Shown piece by piece: positions 43,530 through 52,041 of a DNA stretch of 64,000 nt. A program made the position numbers and the translations under genes. The stretch's first letter is position 1. Every line of letters starts with the position of its first letter. The notes below the pieces were generated by a model, which did no database searches, had not been told where the DNA came from, and worked only from the letters and a program-made list of their open reading frames with translations. Origin of the DNA: JAJZEO01 sp964350315 (GTDB lineage: Bacteria > Chlamydiota > Chlamydiia > Chlamydiales > 2-12-FULL-49-11); contig CAYGJD010000010.1 in the NCBI GenBank assembly GCA_964350315.1, forward strand, positions 7,648 through 71,647, written 5' to 3'.

Positions 43530-43667
43530 CTATTTTTGTCTTGCTGGACCTTTTTGCCGTTGTTTACGTCTTGGGTCTTTCTTATTGATCACATACAGTC
43601 TTCCACGTCGTCTAACAAGGACATCCCCTTTCGACGGGTCGGCTTTTACAGATGCTCTAACTTTCAT
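43530..43667 (-). CDS. rpmJ: 50S ribosomal protein L36 (zinc-free form)
   Basis: 45 residues, MKVRASVKADPSKGD then VRRRGRLYVINKKDPRRKQRQ: the chlamydial L36 type, which has no zinc cysteines. The open frame extends 21 codons upstream, but ATG 43667 gives the conserved N-terminus. Divergent from rpmH. Confidence 0.95.
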   Translation of the reverse strand: MKVRASVKADPSKGDVLVRRRGRLYVINKKDPRRKQRQKGPARQK

Positions 43668-43723
43668 TATATGTACCAGTCTGTTTAATTCTTGAGCGCA
43701 AACAATATCAAAACGACGAATTA

Positions 43724-43753
43724 TTGACAAATATATTCTCCCTGAAGTATCCT
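43724..43753 (+). promoter_or_regulatory. Promoter of rpmH/rnpA
   Basis: TTGACA (43724-43729, perfect), spacer of 18, TATCCT (43748-43753). The predicted start is about 43760, leaving 17 bases before ATG 43777 and 30 before ATG 43790. Confidence 0.6.
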
Positions 43754-43776
43754 TTGGCCAAAAAATACGTGTAGTA

Positions 43777-44289
43777 ATGAGGAATCAAGATGAAAAGAAC
43801 ATACCAGCCAAGCAAAATCAAAAGAAAACGTTCACACGGATTCAGAGCGAGAATGGCAACAAAGAACGGAAGATTAGTACTAGCGAGACGTCGTCGTACG
43901 GGCCGCAAGCAACTAACAGTATAGTAAAAGAAAATTTTGGAAAGTCATTTCGATTAAGAAAAAGACATGAATTTCTATCTCTTAAAAAGACATCGAGGCG
44001 TGTCTACGGTTCTTTTGTTAGCATAGACTATGCTCAAAAAAATGTAGACACTCCTAAGTTAGGGATCACTGTTTCAAAAAAATTTGGAAATGCCGTTGAA
44101 CGCAATCGCTTCAAACGATGCGTACGTGAGGCTTTTCGAACAAATCTTGACAAGATCCCCAGCACACTCGTTATACAAGTCTGCCCCCTTTCCCAAAAAG
44201 GCAGTGTTACAAAAGAGATCATTACAAACGATCTCATTCGTCTTGTGAAAAAAATCGAGAACAACTTGACCTCTGATGGAGCACTTTAA
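43777..44289 (+). CDS. rnpA: Ribonuclease P protein component; frame contains rpmH entirely
   Basis: The protein subunit of RNase P. The conserved core is at the C-terminal two-thirds: SFRLRKRHEF, LGITVSKKFGNAVERNRFKRCVREAFR (the RNR motif) and LVIQVCPLS. In this frame there is no ATG, GTG or TTG between 43777 and the core, so the only canonical start is ATG 43777, giving 170 residues whose first 48 are an out-of-frame reading of rpmH. The alternative is an ATA at 43921 overlapping the rpmH stop, which would give 123 residues, the usual length. ATG 43777 has no Shine-Dalgarno of its own. Nested rpmH/rnpA is known from Thermus. Confidence 0.85.
   Translation: MRNQDEKNIPAKQNQKKTFTRIQSENGNKERKISTSETSSYGPQATNSIVKENFGKSFRLRKRHEFLSLKKTSRRVYGSFVSIDYAQKNVDTPKLGITVSKKFGNAVERNRFKRCVREAFRTNLDKIPSTLVIQVCPLSQKGSVTKEIITNDLIRLVKKIENNLTSDGAL
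43790..43924 (+). CDS. rpmH: 50S ribosomal protein L34
   Basis: A 44-residue very basic protein, MKRTYQPSKIKRKRSHGF followed by RARMATKNGRLVLARRRRTGRKQL: unmistakable L34. ATG 43790 has GAGGAA six bases upstream; stop TAG 43922-43924. It lies entirely inside the frame assigned to rnpA, thirteen bases after that frame's ATG. Confidence 0.97.
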   Translation: MKRTYQPSKIKRKRSHGFRARMATKNGRLVLARRRRTGRKQLTV

Positions 44290-44324
44290 TTTGAAAGCTC
44301 TATCAACACACAACACAAGAGAAC

Positions 44325-46199
44325 ATGGTCCGATATAATCGAACACAAGAAATGGCAATAAAGTCCCCTGGCGGCAAAACTCTTGTCCTAGCAGGAGCTG
44401 GCAGCGGAAAAACTTCTGTTATTATTGGAAGATTAGCCCATTTAACAGGTGACCTCGGTGTTGATCCACGTGAAATCTTAGGCCTTACTTTCACAAACAA
44501 GGCTGCAGAGGAAATGAAAGCGCGGATTACTAAAACAATCGGCAAAGAAAAAGCACGCAAGATCACCCTTTCAACATTTCATAGTTTTTGCAACGCTGTA
44601 TTAAAGACAGACATTCATAATATTGGATATACTTCTCAATTTTCAATTTATGACGAACGTGATGTTACTCGACTTCTTAAAAGTGTTGAAACGCATCTAG
44701 CTGAAGAAAATCCTGAGGCAGAAGAAAAAATAGAAGACGAAAAATTAGCTGCAGAATTAAAGCGCTCTATGAGAGCCTATAACGCAGTTGACTTTGACGG
44801 CCTTTTATCTTTAACACTAGAGCTATTCCAAAATCACCCTGAAGTCCTAGAAAAATATCAAACTCGTTTTAAATACATATTGATCGATGAATACCAAGAC
44901 ACAAATGAAGTTCAGTATGAGCTTGCAACTCTTCTATCTCATAAACATGGAAATTTATTTGTTGTTGGTGATGACGATCAATCAATATATTCCTGGAGAG
45001 GGGCTCGAGTAGAAAACATTCTTAAATTTCCCTATGATAACATCATTAAGCTGGAACAAAACTATCGATCAACACAAACCATCCTAGATGCAGCAAATGC
45101 CGTAATAGTAAGAAACTCTGCACGTCATGAAAAAGTTCTTTTTTCAACAAGCAAAGAAGCAGACCGTCCTCGAATTTTTCACGCACCAAACGAGGCCGAT
45201 GAAGCTTCAGCTGTTGTTGACAGACTTCTTCGTCTTAAAAAAGAACAAAACCTGAACTGGAGCGACTTTGCTATTTTATACCGCTCAAACAACCTATCTC
45301 GACCATTTGAAACAGCCCTTCTCTCTGCTCACTATAGCGATGGGAAAAACTTCATTAGAGGCATTCCTTATCACGTGATTCAGGGAACGGCATTCACAGA
45401 ACGCGCTGAAGTTAAAGACTTAGTCGCCTATCTAAAAGTGATCGTCAATCCGAAGGACACAAACGCACTCTTACGCATCGTAAACTATCCGCGAAGAGGC
45501 ATCTCTCCAAACACAACTGAAACAATCAGAAAGATCTCAAGAGAAAGAAACACTTCTGTCTTTGATCTCCTAGAAACATCAAGCACCTTGAACCTAACTA
45601 CGCAAGGACAAAGAGGAGCTGATATTTTTATAAATTTAATCAAGAAAGGACAAGAGCTATTCGAGACTCTCCCCCTAAAAGAGGCAATGGAAAAATTTGT
45701 CGAAGAACTGGACTTGAAAAAAATTATACACGACGAGGTTCAATCAGATAAAGCACGTCAATTTAAATGGGACAACGTCCAAACATTAATCAACATGACA
45801 GAGAATATGGAAGAAGGTGCAACTCTTTCTGACTTCTTAAGTGGCATGATGCTAGATCAAAACCGACCAGACAAAGATAAAAAAAAGAAAGATAGCGTCA
45901 ACTTACTAACATTTCATAGCTCAAAAGGACTTGAATTTACTTCTTGTTTTCTTGTCGGTCTAGAAGAAAAAATTATCCCCCACGAAAGGTCTCTTGCTGA
46001 AGGTGGCCTTGAAGAAGAACGCAGACTCTTTTATGTCGCTCTTACTCGAGCAAAAAAGTACCTCACGCTTAGCATGGCTAAAAATCGATCATCATACGGA
46101 AAAGAAAGACCAACAAACCCCTCAAGATTTCTCTTCGAACTCCCTTCAGGTAGTTTTGATATTGAACACTACGATCGAGCTATTCCGTTTTTATACTAG
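44325..46199 (+). CDS. UvrD/PcrA/Rep-type DNA helicase
   Basis: A 624-residue superfamily 1A helicase. Motifs in order: YNRTQEMAI (Q motif), AGAGSGKT (Walker A), FTNKAAEEM (Ia), ILIDEYQDTN (II), VGDDDQSIYSWRGA (III), QNYRSTQTIL (IV), VNLLTFHSSKGLEF (V) and YVALTRAKKYL (VI). It unwinds 3' to 5' in repair or replication restart. Shorter than E. coli UvrD because the C-terminal extension is missing, closer to Rep/PcrA; I leave the symbol open. ATG 44325. Its end overlaps the thioredoxin-like gene by 20 bases, tail to tail. Confidence 0.93.
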   Translation: MVRYNRTQEMAIKSPGGKTLVLAGAGSGKTSVIIGRLAHLTGDLGVDPREILGLTFTNKAAEEMKARITKTIGKEKARKITLSTFHSFCNAVLKTDIHNIGYTSQFSIYDERDVTRLLKSVETHLAEENPEAEEKIEDEKLAAELKRSMRAYNAVDFDGLLSLTLELFQNHPEVLEKYQTRFKYILIDEYQDTNEVQYELATLLSHKHGNLFVVGDDDQSIYSWRGARVENILKFPYDNIIKLEQNYRSTQTILDAANAVIVRNSARHEKVLFSTSKEADRPRIFHAPNEADEASAVVDRLLRLKKEQNLNWSDFAILYRSNNLSRPFETALLSAHYSDGKNFIRGIPYHVIQGTAFTERAEVKDLVAYLKVIVNPKDTNALLRIVNYPRRGISPNTTETIRKISRERNTSVFDLLETSSTLNLTTQGQRGADIFINLIKKGQELFETLPLKEAMEKFVEELDLKKIIHDEVQSDKARQFKWDNVQTLINMTENMEEGATLSDFLSGMMLDQNRPDKDKKKKDSVNLLTFHSSKGLEFTSCFLVGLEEKIIPHERSLAEGGLEEERRLFYVALTRAKKYLTLSMAKNRSSYGKERPTNPSRFLFELPSGSFDIEHYDRAIPFLY

Positions 46200-47151
46200 G
46201 CTCAACACTCGTCCTGCCAGTAAGTAAAGACTTAACTTCTTTCGGAGCAGTTTCTAGCGTTTTCTCTGCATGCTCTTTTGCCTCTTTCTCTCTTCCATGC
46301 TCTGAAAAATAGTCTGAGATAAGCATATGAAGACGCCAAAGATTATCGTCATCCTTTTTGCCGAAATCTTCGATGTAGGACAGAGGCTCTTTAGTCGCCA
46401 AATCAGGATCTTCAAGATGGGACTGAAAATCAAGAAGAGCTAACCTTAGTCTAGCGCCTTCTTTATTATCTTGATCTCTTTCTACTATCTGCGTCTTTAA
46501 CGCCTTTGCCTGCTCTGTATCTACTTTTCCTTCCAAAACAAGCTGAGAGTACTTCTCAACACAAAAAAACGCACCTTGGTCTAATTTTAAGCCTTCATCG
46601 AGCAAATGAGAGATGAATGTCGGACACCTCAGCTCAACTGCCTGATTATACAAATTTTCAAGCTTGTCTTCTGTGATTGAAGCAAGGTCAATTTTAGCAA
46701 CCTCATCTTGTAAAGATAAAAATTTAGTAAATATATTCTTCAGCGAAAAGGCGAATTTTGAAGCCGTTAATTCAGAATAAGACAATCTTGTAACTTCTTT
46801 CCCATCTGGCTCAATCATAATCAAAGTAGGAAAAGTTGTGACAGCATACTTGTTCTTTAGTGCTGATTTTTCAGGAGTCATGATAAGAGACTTAGATGAA
46901 GCATGAGGATAATCTAGATGAACAAAAATAAATGCATTTCCTATCGCAGCAGAAAATTCAGGCGATGCAAATAACTCCTCAGAAATTTTTTTACTCCATG
47001 GACACCAATCTAAACCAGTAAAAACAAGTATTAACGGGCGGTTATAGAGTTGAGCTAATTGCATGCCTTTGTTAAAATCATCAACTTTAGGTGGCGAAGA
47101 GAAGAGAAGAAAGGGCAAAAAAATCGTTATAACTGATAAAACTCTACTCAT
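46180..47151 (-). CDS. Exported thioredoxin-fold protein with CxxS site (CT783-like)
   Basis: A signal peptide (MSRVLSVITIFLPFLLFSS) precedes a thioredoxin fold with LVFTGLDWCPWSKK: Cys50-Pro-Trp-Ser53, so the second active-site Cys is Ser. The cis-Pro region TTFPTLIMIEPDGKEV is intact. Residues 150-323 are a helical extension with TPR-like features (LLISDYF.EHGREKEAKEHAEKTL). A monothiol thioredoxin fold suggests disulfide isomerisation, trapping or a chaperone function rather than full redox cycling. C. trachomatis has a predicted disulfide isomerase (CT783) next to rnpA; the helicase is inserted between them here. Confidence 0.8.
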   Translation of the reverse strand: MSRVLSVITIFLPFLLFSSPPKVDDFNKGMQLAQLYNRPLILVFTGLDWCPWSKKISEELFASPEFSAAIGNAFIFVHLDYPHASSKSLIMTPEKSALKNKYAVTTFPTLIMIEPDGKEVTRLSYSELTASKFAFSLKNIFTKFLSLQDEVAKIDLASITEDKLENLYNQAVELRCPTFISHLLDEGLKLDQGAFFCVEKYSQLVLEGKVDTEQAKALKTQIVERDQDNKEGARLRLALLDFQSHLEDPDLATKEPLSYIEDFGKKDDDNLWRLHMLISDYFSEHGREKEAKEHAEKTLETAPKEVKSLLTGRTSVEPSIKTE

Positions 47152-47193
47152 GACTACCCTAAAATACCTTTAATAAAAATTGGATTATGAAAA

Positions 47194-47652
47194 ATGTTTG
47201 ATTTTCTTCCTACTATTATCTTGAGACATAGAAAAGAAAACTTAAAAAAGTGCTCTCTTACTGGGCTTGAAGAGAGAAAAGATTTTCTCTTTTACACTTA
47301 CCCAAAGAGTTTTCCCCAAGATCTTGAAAATTATGCAGTTTTATCTCTCGATGGCAAGCCCCTTTCTGAAGAAGATGCACACCTTGGAATCTACTTACTT
47401 GACGCTACTTGGAGATATGCTGAAAAAATGGAACAAACGCTCCCTAATAACATTGAAAAAAGATCTATCCCCTCTCATTTCAGAACTGCATATCCAAGAA
47501 AGCAGGGCGATTGCAAAGATCAAACGCGAGGCCTTGCATCAATTGAGGCTCTCTATATCGCATTTACACTTACAAAAAGAAGTACAGTAGGATTACTCGA
47601 TCATTATCATTTTAAAAATGAATTTCTACAGAAAAACAACTTCCAAACTTAA
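47194..47652 (+). CDS. Tsr3/DTW-like (SPOUT) aminocarboxypropyltransferase family protein
   Basis: 152 residues. LLDATWRYAEKM (DATW at 70-73) corresponds to the D-x-TW motif of DTW/TapT and the D-x-SW of Tsr3; IILRHRKENLKKCSL at the start and RSIPSHFRTAYPR then GLASIEALYIAFTLT fit the Tsr3 side of the family. These enzymes transfer the 3-amino-3-carboxypropyl group of SAM to uridine in tRNA (TapT) or rRNA (Tsr3). Assignment is by motif only. ATG 47194; convergent with the permease gene; divergent from the thioredoxin-like gene, 42 bases apart. Confidence 0.6.
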   Translation: MFDFLPTIILRHRKENLKKCSLTGLEERKDFLFYTYPKSFPQDLENYAVLSLDGKPLSEEDAHLGIYLLDATWRYAEKMEQTLPNNIEKRSIPSHFRTAYPRKQGDCKDQTRGLASIEALYIAFTLTKRSTVGLLDHYHFKNEFLQKNNFQT

Positions 47653-47668
47653 ACTTCAAAAGAACATT

Positions 47669-48889
47669 CTATATTTTCATCAATTCAGAGATAATCTCAA
47701 TGACGACCTCAAAAATAACAAAGGTCATAAGAAGCGTTAACATCACGCGCCCCCCAAAAAGCTGGGTATTCTTTGTGCCATACGATCTATGATACCTTCC
47801 AACCCAAACCATTAGCGTTGGAATGAAACCAAGTAATATCGCACAACCAAATCCACCTGCTAAGCCCAGTGCCTGTAGGAAAATTGTAGGATTAATTAAA
47901 GAAATGATAATCGGCGGAACATAAATCACTGTGCAGAGCACTAACTTGTTCAAACCAACTTTTTTCATCTTCAATGAATCTGATAAAAAATCTAAAAGAC
48001 CTAATGTGACACCGATAAACGAGGTTGTTAACGCAAAAAAAGCGAAAAAATTTGCCACTGTAATGACAGACTTTCCTGGAAGGAAGTGTATCAAAGGTGC
48101 AACAGCAGAAAGACCACCAGCTTTTGCTGCTAATAGCCCATGCTCCCCAGTAATAGGAACAATTCCCTTTATGACAAGATCCCAAAAGATATAAGCAAGA
48201 AAAGGAATTGTTGTTCCATAGATAATCGCTGATCGACATGCCTTTGCATCTCTATTCAAAAATTCTAACAAACTAGGCACAACACCCTGAAAGCTAAAAG
48301 AAGTAAAAATAATAGGAAGGCCTAACACAGCTCTTTCCCAACCGAAACGCTCAAATAAATTGACACTCATCTCTAAGCTTCCCATTCCGATGAAAATCAA
48401 ATAACTCACAATAAGCCCTACCATCAATAGAGCATTCACTCTTCCTGCAACCTTTGTTCCCATGTAAACAAAAATCCCGAAAAAAACAGCAAATAGCACA
48501 GTCGCTAAAGGACCTGGAATTCCACCCTGCGTGAGTTGATAGAGTAAATTTCCCCCACCTGCAACATACGCAATCGTCAAAAAATAAAACAAAAAGATAT
48601 AGAGAAACCAAACAGCTCGTTTTCCCCAAGGCCCCAAAAGCTCTGTTGCCATTGTAACAATATTTGCTTTTGGCTTTAACCAAAGACCAACTTCAACAAA
48701 CAAAAGACCTGTTGACATCCCGAAAAGCCATGATACTATATATATACACCAGGAAGGGACTAATCCGCCGCCTGCAGTTGCAACTGGCAATGCAAGCATT
48801 CCCGCACCAAGTGCTGTTCCCCCAACGAGAAGGGCACCAATAAACGTTTTCATTGAGCTTGCAGAAGCTCGAGATGTTTGTGTTGTCAT
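47669..48889 (-). CDS. tyrP: Aromatic amino-acid permease (TyrP/HAAAP family)
   Basis: A 406-residue inner-membrane transporter with about 11 hydrophobic segments. GALLVGGTALGAGMLALPVATAG at the N-terminus is the conserved helix 1 of the hydroxy/aromatic amino-acid permease family, and LPIIFTSFSFQGVVPSLLEFL is the conserved mid-protein block. Chlamydiae carry TyrP-type genes for tyrosine/tryptophan uptake; substrate preference here is not readable. ATG 48889. Divergent from pcnB. Confidence 0.9.
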   Translation of the reverse strand: MTTQTSRASASSMKTFIGALLVGGTALGAGMLALPVATAGGGLVPSWCIYIVSWLFGMSTGLLFVEVGLWLKPKANIVTMATELLGPWGKRAVWFLYIFLFYFLTIAYVAGGGNLLYQLTQGGIPGPLATVLFAVFFGIFVYMGTKVAGRVNALLMVGLIVSYLIFIGMGSLEMSVNLFERFGWERAVLGLPIIFTSFSFQGVVPSLLEFLNRDAKACRSAIIYGTTIPFLAYIFWDLVIKGIVPITGEHGLLAAKAGGLSAVAPLIHFLPGKSVITVANFFAFFALTTSFIGVTLGLLDFLSDSLKMKKVGLNKLVLCTVIYVPPIIISLINPTIFLQALGLAGGFGCAILLGFIPTLMVWVGRYHRSYGTKNTQLFGGRVMLTLLMTFVIFEVVIEIISELMKI

Positions 48890-48960
48890 GCGAAATATGA
48901 TATCCTATCAAAGTTCTCCATTCAAGCAAAAAAACCTATCCTTTTCTTTTTTACAAATAT

Positions 48961-48975
48961 GTGGTAATGTACCAC
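48961..48975. repeat. Perfect inverted repeat just before pcnB
   Basis: GTGGTA-atg-TACCAC, two bases before the pcnB ATG. As RNA it would form a 6-bp hairpin with a 3-base loop at the initiation site; as DNA it could be an operator. No Shine-Dalgarno is present. Confidence 0.45.
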
Positions 48976-48977
48976 TG

Positions 48978-50216
48978 ATGAATATTGCCCTATCAAAGGA
49001 CTCAAGATTGAAGCCAAAAGTTTACACAAAGAAGGATCATTCAATTGACAAATCGTTAATTGATTCCGATGCCCTCTTTGTAGTAGAACAACTAAATAAA
49101 GCAGGTTTTACTGCTTATATTGTTGGTGGCTGCGTAAGAGACCTTCTTCTTGGACACAAACCAAAAGACTACGACATCTCAACATCTGCTCTTCCAGAAC
49201 AGATCAAGCCTCTTTTTCACTACTGCATTCTAATTGGCCGTCGATTCCGCCTCGCCCACGTCAGATTTGGAAAAAAAGTCATTGAAGTCTCAACTTTTCG
49301 CATGGGAGACAATGAAGACGATGCTTTAATCATCCGCGACAATGAATGGGGAACTGAAGAGGAAGACGTAACAAGACGAGACTTTACTATCAATGGTCTC
49401 TTTTACGACCCTGAAAAAGAAACTGTTATTGACTATGTTAAAGGCCTTGCTGACATCAAAACCAAAATGCTTCGCACTATTGGAAATGCGCATATACGCT
49501 TTAAACAAGATCCAGTACGAATGATCCGCTTAATTAAATTTCGCGCTAGATTTGGCCTTGATGTAGATCAAGAATCTATCGACGCCCTCTTTGATTGCAG
49601 AAGCGAAATCCTTAAGAGTGCCTCTGCCCGCGTGCTAGAAGAAGTTCTTAGAATGCTTGAGTCAGGATCATCCCTTCGTTTCTTCAAACTTTTAATAGAA
49701 CATCGAATTTTGCCCATACTTGCACCAAAACTCTCAGAAGCTTTTGAGCACCCGTCTGGGTCTGAAATTTATGATTACCTTACAGAAATAGATGCCCAGA
49801 TAAAATCACCGACGACTAAACAGCCACCAAGAGCAATTCTTCTTTCCAGCATTCTTTTTCCAATTTTTCGTACGCACATACACACACTAACAAGTGGTCG
49901 AGCATCAAAACCTCCTCACTTAGGAATCATTCAAGAAGAAGCCTCTTTCATCATACACGACACTTTTTCTCCTTTCTTAAAGATACCCAAGAAAATCACT
50001 GCAAATATTGTGTCAATCCTTGCATCTCAGTATAGATTCACACCACTAGAGAAAAAAAAGCGAGTCAGATATCGCATCCCAAACGGCTCAGACTTCCACC
50101 TCTCTCTTGATTTCTTACTTTTGAGAGCATCAATTGAACCGGGTCTCTCAAAGCTTTACGAAGAATGGTTATTCTACTGGAAAAAACAAATCAAATGGAA
50201 AGAAAAGTCGCATTAA
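48978..50216 (+). CDS. pcnB: Poly(A) polymerase / tRNA nucleotidyltransferase family protein
   Basis: A class II nucleotidyltransferase of 412 residues: GGCVRDLLLGHKPKDYDISTSA carries the catalytic Asp pair; RRFRLAHV, RRDFTINGLFYDP and the RNA-binding RFKQDPVRMIRLIKFRAR follow. The PcnB branch is favoured by IGRRFRLAHVRF and the LPEQIKPLF element and by the neighbouring lpxB (as CT410/411). ATG 48978 is used; the frame is open upstream but non-conserved. Confidence 0.88.
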   Translation: MNIALSKDSRLKPKVYTKKDHSIDKSLIDSDALFVVEQLNKAGFTAYIVGGCVRDLLLGHKPKDYDISTSALPEQIKPLFHYCILIGRRFRLAHVRFGKKVIEVSTFRMGDNEDDALIIRDNEWGTEEEDVTRRDFTINGLFYDPEKETVIDYVKGLADIKTKMLRTIGNAHIRFKQDPVRMIRLIKFRARFGLDVDQESIDALFDCRSEILKSASARVLEEVLRMLESGSSLRFFKLLIEHRILPILAPKLSEAFEHPSGSEIYDYLTEIDAQIKSPTTKQPPRAILLSSILFPIFRTHIHTLTSGRASKPPHLGIIQEEASFIIHDTFSPFLKIPKKITANIVSILASQYRFTPLEKKKRVRYRIPNGSDFHLSLDFLLLRASIEPGLSKLYEEWLFYWKKQIKWKEKSH

Positions 50217-50911
50217 GCACACATAAAACATCAACACTTGAACTTTTTTCAATAGGCCCCCCTTTTGGAAAGAAAGCAAAAACTGTGCTGTATTTTTTTG
50301 TGTCAGGCAAAGACTCCCTAACTCTAAACCCCATTGCCAAACCTGCTCTTCTATTAGCCGAAAAAGGATACCGAGTAATATCTGCAACACTTCCTGGGCA
50401 TGCGGATTCCATTCGGCCTGAATACATCCGTTCTCTATGGGGACAAAACCCAAACCTACTTGAAGAGTTTTTTTTTAATGTTGAAACTTCTTTACTCGAG
50501 ATTTCAGATGATATCGACGGACCAATATCTGCCCTAGGCCTTTCAAGAGGCGCTTTCATAGCAACGCATTTAGCTGCACGAATAGACGAAATCAATAAAG
50601 TCGTTGGATTTGCTCCACTAACCTTCCTAGAGAGCGCACCTCATCTTGATTTAATACACTTAGCTCCAAAACTTAAGCATAAAGAAATCAGATACTCAAT
50701 AGGTCACAATGACACACTTGTTGATACGACACGGGTTATTTCAACTGTTTCATCTTTCATGAAAGTTCTAAGCGCAAAACAATTACAAAACTCTGCAATT
50801 GAACTTACAATTACCCCTTCAATTGGACGCGATGGACACGGCACATCAAGTCAATCTTTTGAAAATGGAGTCAAGTGGCTCTTAGAAGGAGCTCCAAAAA
50901 ATGAAGCATGA
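50195..50911 (+). CDS. Alpha/beta-hydrolase-like protein
   Basis: The nucleophile elbow G-L-S-R-G in ALGLSRGAFIATHLAARI, a preceding oxyanion strand VLYFFVSGKDS, and GYRVISATLPGHADS indicate the alpha/beta-hydrolase fold. A late Asp/His pair may be Asp in IGHNDTLVD and His in GRDGHGTSS. 238 residues from ATG 50195; ATG 50165 is an alternative, and neither has a clear Shine-Dalgarno. The gene overlaps pcnB by 22 bases and lpxB by 11, so it is embedded in one operon. It is not between pcnB and lpxB in C. trachomatis as far as I recall. Substrate unknown. Confidence 0.75.
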   Translation: MERKVALSTHKTSTLELFSIGPPFGKKAKTVLYFFVSGKDSLTLNPIAKPALLLAEKGYRVISATLPGHADSIRPEYIRSLWGQNPNLLEEFFFNVETSLLEISDDIDGPISALGLSRGAFIATHLAARIDEINKVVGFAPLTFLESAPHLDLIHLAPKLKHKEIRYSIGHNDTLVDTTRVISTVSSFMKVLSAKQLQNSAIELTITPSIGRDGHGTSSQSFENGVKWLLEGAPKNEA

Positions 50912-52022
50912 ACTCGATTTATTTATTTCTACAGGAGAAGTTAGCGGAGATCTGCTTGCATCATCAATCGTTAAAAACCTTTCACCCGACATCTCAATAG
51001 GCGGCATTACCGGCCCTTCTCTAAGACAACTTGGGATTAGAGAATACTTCCCGATGGAGTTATTTGAAATTCACGGACTTACTTCATTGATCAAAGGCTT
51101 ACCTCGCGTTCTTCTAAACTATAGAAGAATTAAAAAGAAAATCATCGAACTCAATCCAAAAGTTGTCTTGTTAGTAGACAATGTTGGCTTTAGTCTTTCA
51201 ATGGCCTCCTCTCTTAGAAAATGCGGTTTTAAAGGGAAAATCGTACAACTAGTCTGCCCTACAGTCTGGGCCTGGAGAAAGGGGCGCATGAAGAACATGA
51301 TTAAAAACCTAGACCTTGTTTTATCTCTATTTCCATTCGAAGAAGAAATTTTTTCAAAGACACCCCTTGCCGTTAAATTTATTGGACACCCCCTCCTAGA
51401 AACACTAAATAATTTAAAAAATGAAGAAACAGAAAAAACGAAAAAAGTTTTTCTTCTTTTTCCCGGCTCGAGAAAGCATGAAATTAAATTAAATTTCCCT
51501 ATGCAGCTAAGAGCAGCAAAGCTTATTCAAAATGAGTACAACATCACAGTCTCTGCCGCAAAACCATCTTACGTCCCTTTAATCCAAAAAATTGCACAAG
51601 ACGAAGGGGTGGCAATAAATATTGCACCATCTGAGAAAAGACACCAATTAATGAAAGAAGCAGAACTTGCCCTTGCTAAATGTGGGACAACCATTTTTGA
51701 ACTTGGAATTATTGGCACACCAACAATCGTTATGTATAAAATGAGCCGTTTAGACCTTCTTGGCGCCTTTGTTTTCAAAATATTCCTTGCTCACTACTCC
51801 TTACCTAATATTTTACTTGGAAAAAGAGCTTTTCCAGAATATGTAGGAACATTTGCAAAACAGGATCTCATATCATCTGAAGTACTAAAATGTGCACGAG
51901 AACAGCCCCTAAGAAATCAAATGAGACTCGTCTCAGATGAACTCAGAGATCTCTATCAAACAAAGAATGCAAGTAAGGAAGCAGCAGTGAAAATTCACGA
52001 CTTGCTTTTTAACTCCTGCTGA
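50901..52022 (+). CDS. lpxB: Lipid-A-disaccharide synthase
   Basis: GT19 enzyme that joins UDP-2,3-diacylglucosamine and lipid X. FISTGEVSGDLLASSIV at the N-terminus, MELFEIHGLTSLIKGLPR, CPTVWAWRKGRMK, FIGHPLLE and LLFPGSRKHEI are LpxB signatures. 373 residues, normal length. ATG 50901 overlaps the hydrolase stop. Shows that lipid A is made. Confidence 0.96.
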   Translation: MKHELDLFISTGEVSGDLLASSIVKNLSPDISIGGITGPSLRQLGIREYFPMELFEIHGLTSLIKGLPRVLLNYRRIKKKIIELNPKVVLLVDNVGFSLSMASSLRKCGFKGKIVQLVCPTVWAWRKGRMKNMIKNLDLVLSLFPFEEEIFSKTPLAVKFIGHPLLETLNNLKNEETEKTKKVFLLFPGSRKHEIKLNFPMQLRAAKLIQNEYNITVSAAKPSYVPLIQKIAQDEGVAINIAPSEKRHQLMKEAELALAKCGTTIFELGIIGTPTIVMYKMSRLDLLGAFVFKIFLAHYSLPNILLGKRAFPEYVGTFAKQDLISSEVLKCAREQPLRNQMRLVSDELRDLYQTKNASKEAAVKIHDLLFNSC

Positions 52023-52041
52023 GATAAAATCCCTCCAATTG

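Noticed and set aside
48965..48978. pcnB as a further leaderless gene (TAATGT seven bases before ATG)
   Set aside because: The -10 matches only half of the consensus and the -35 region is poor.
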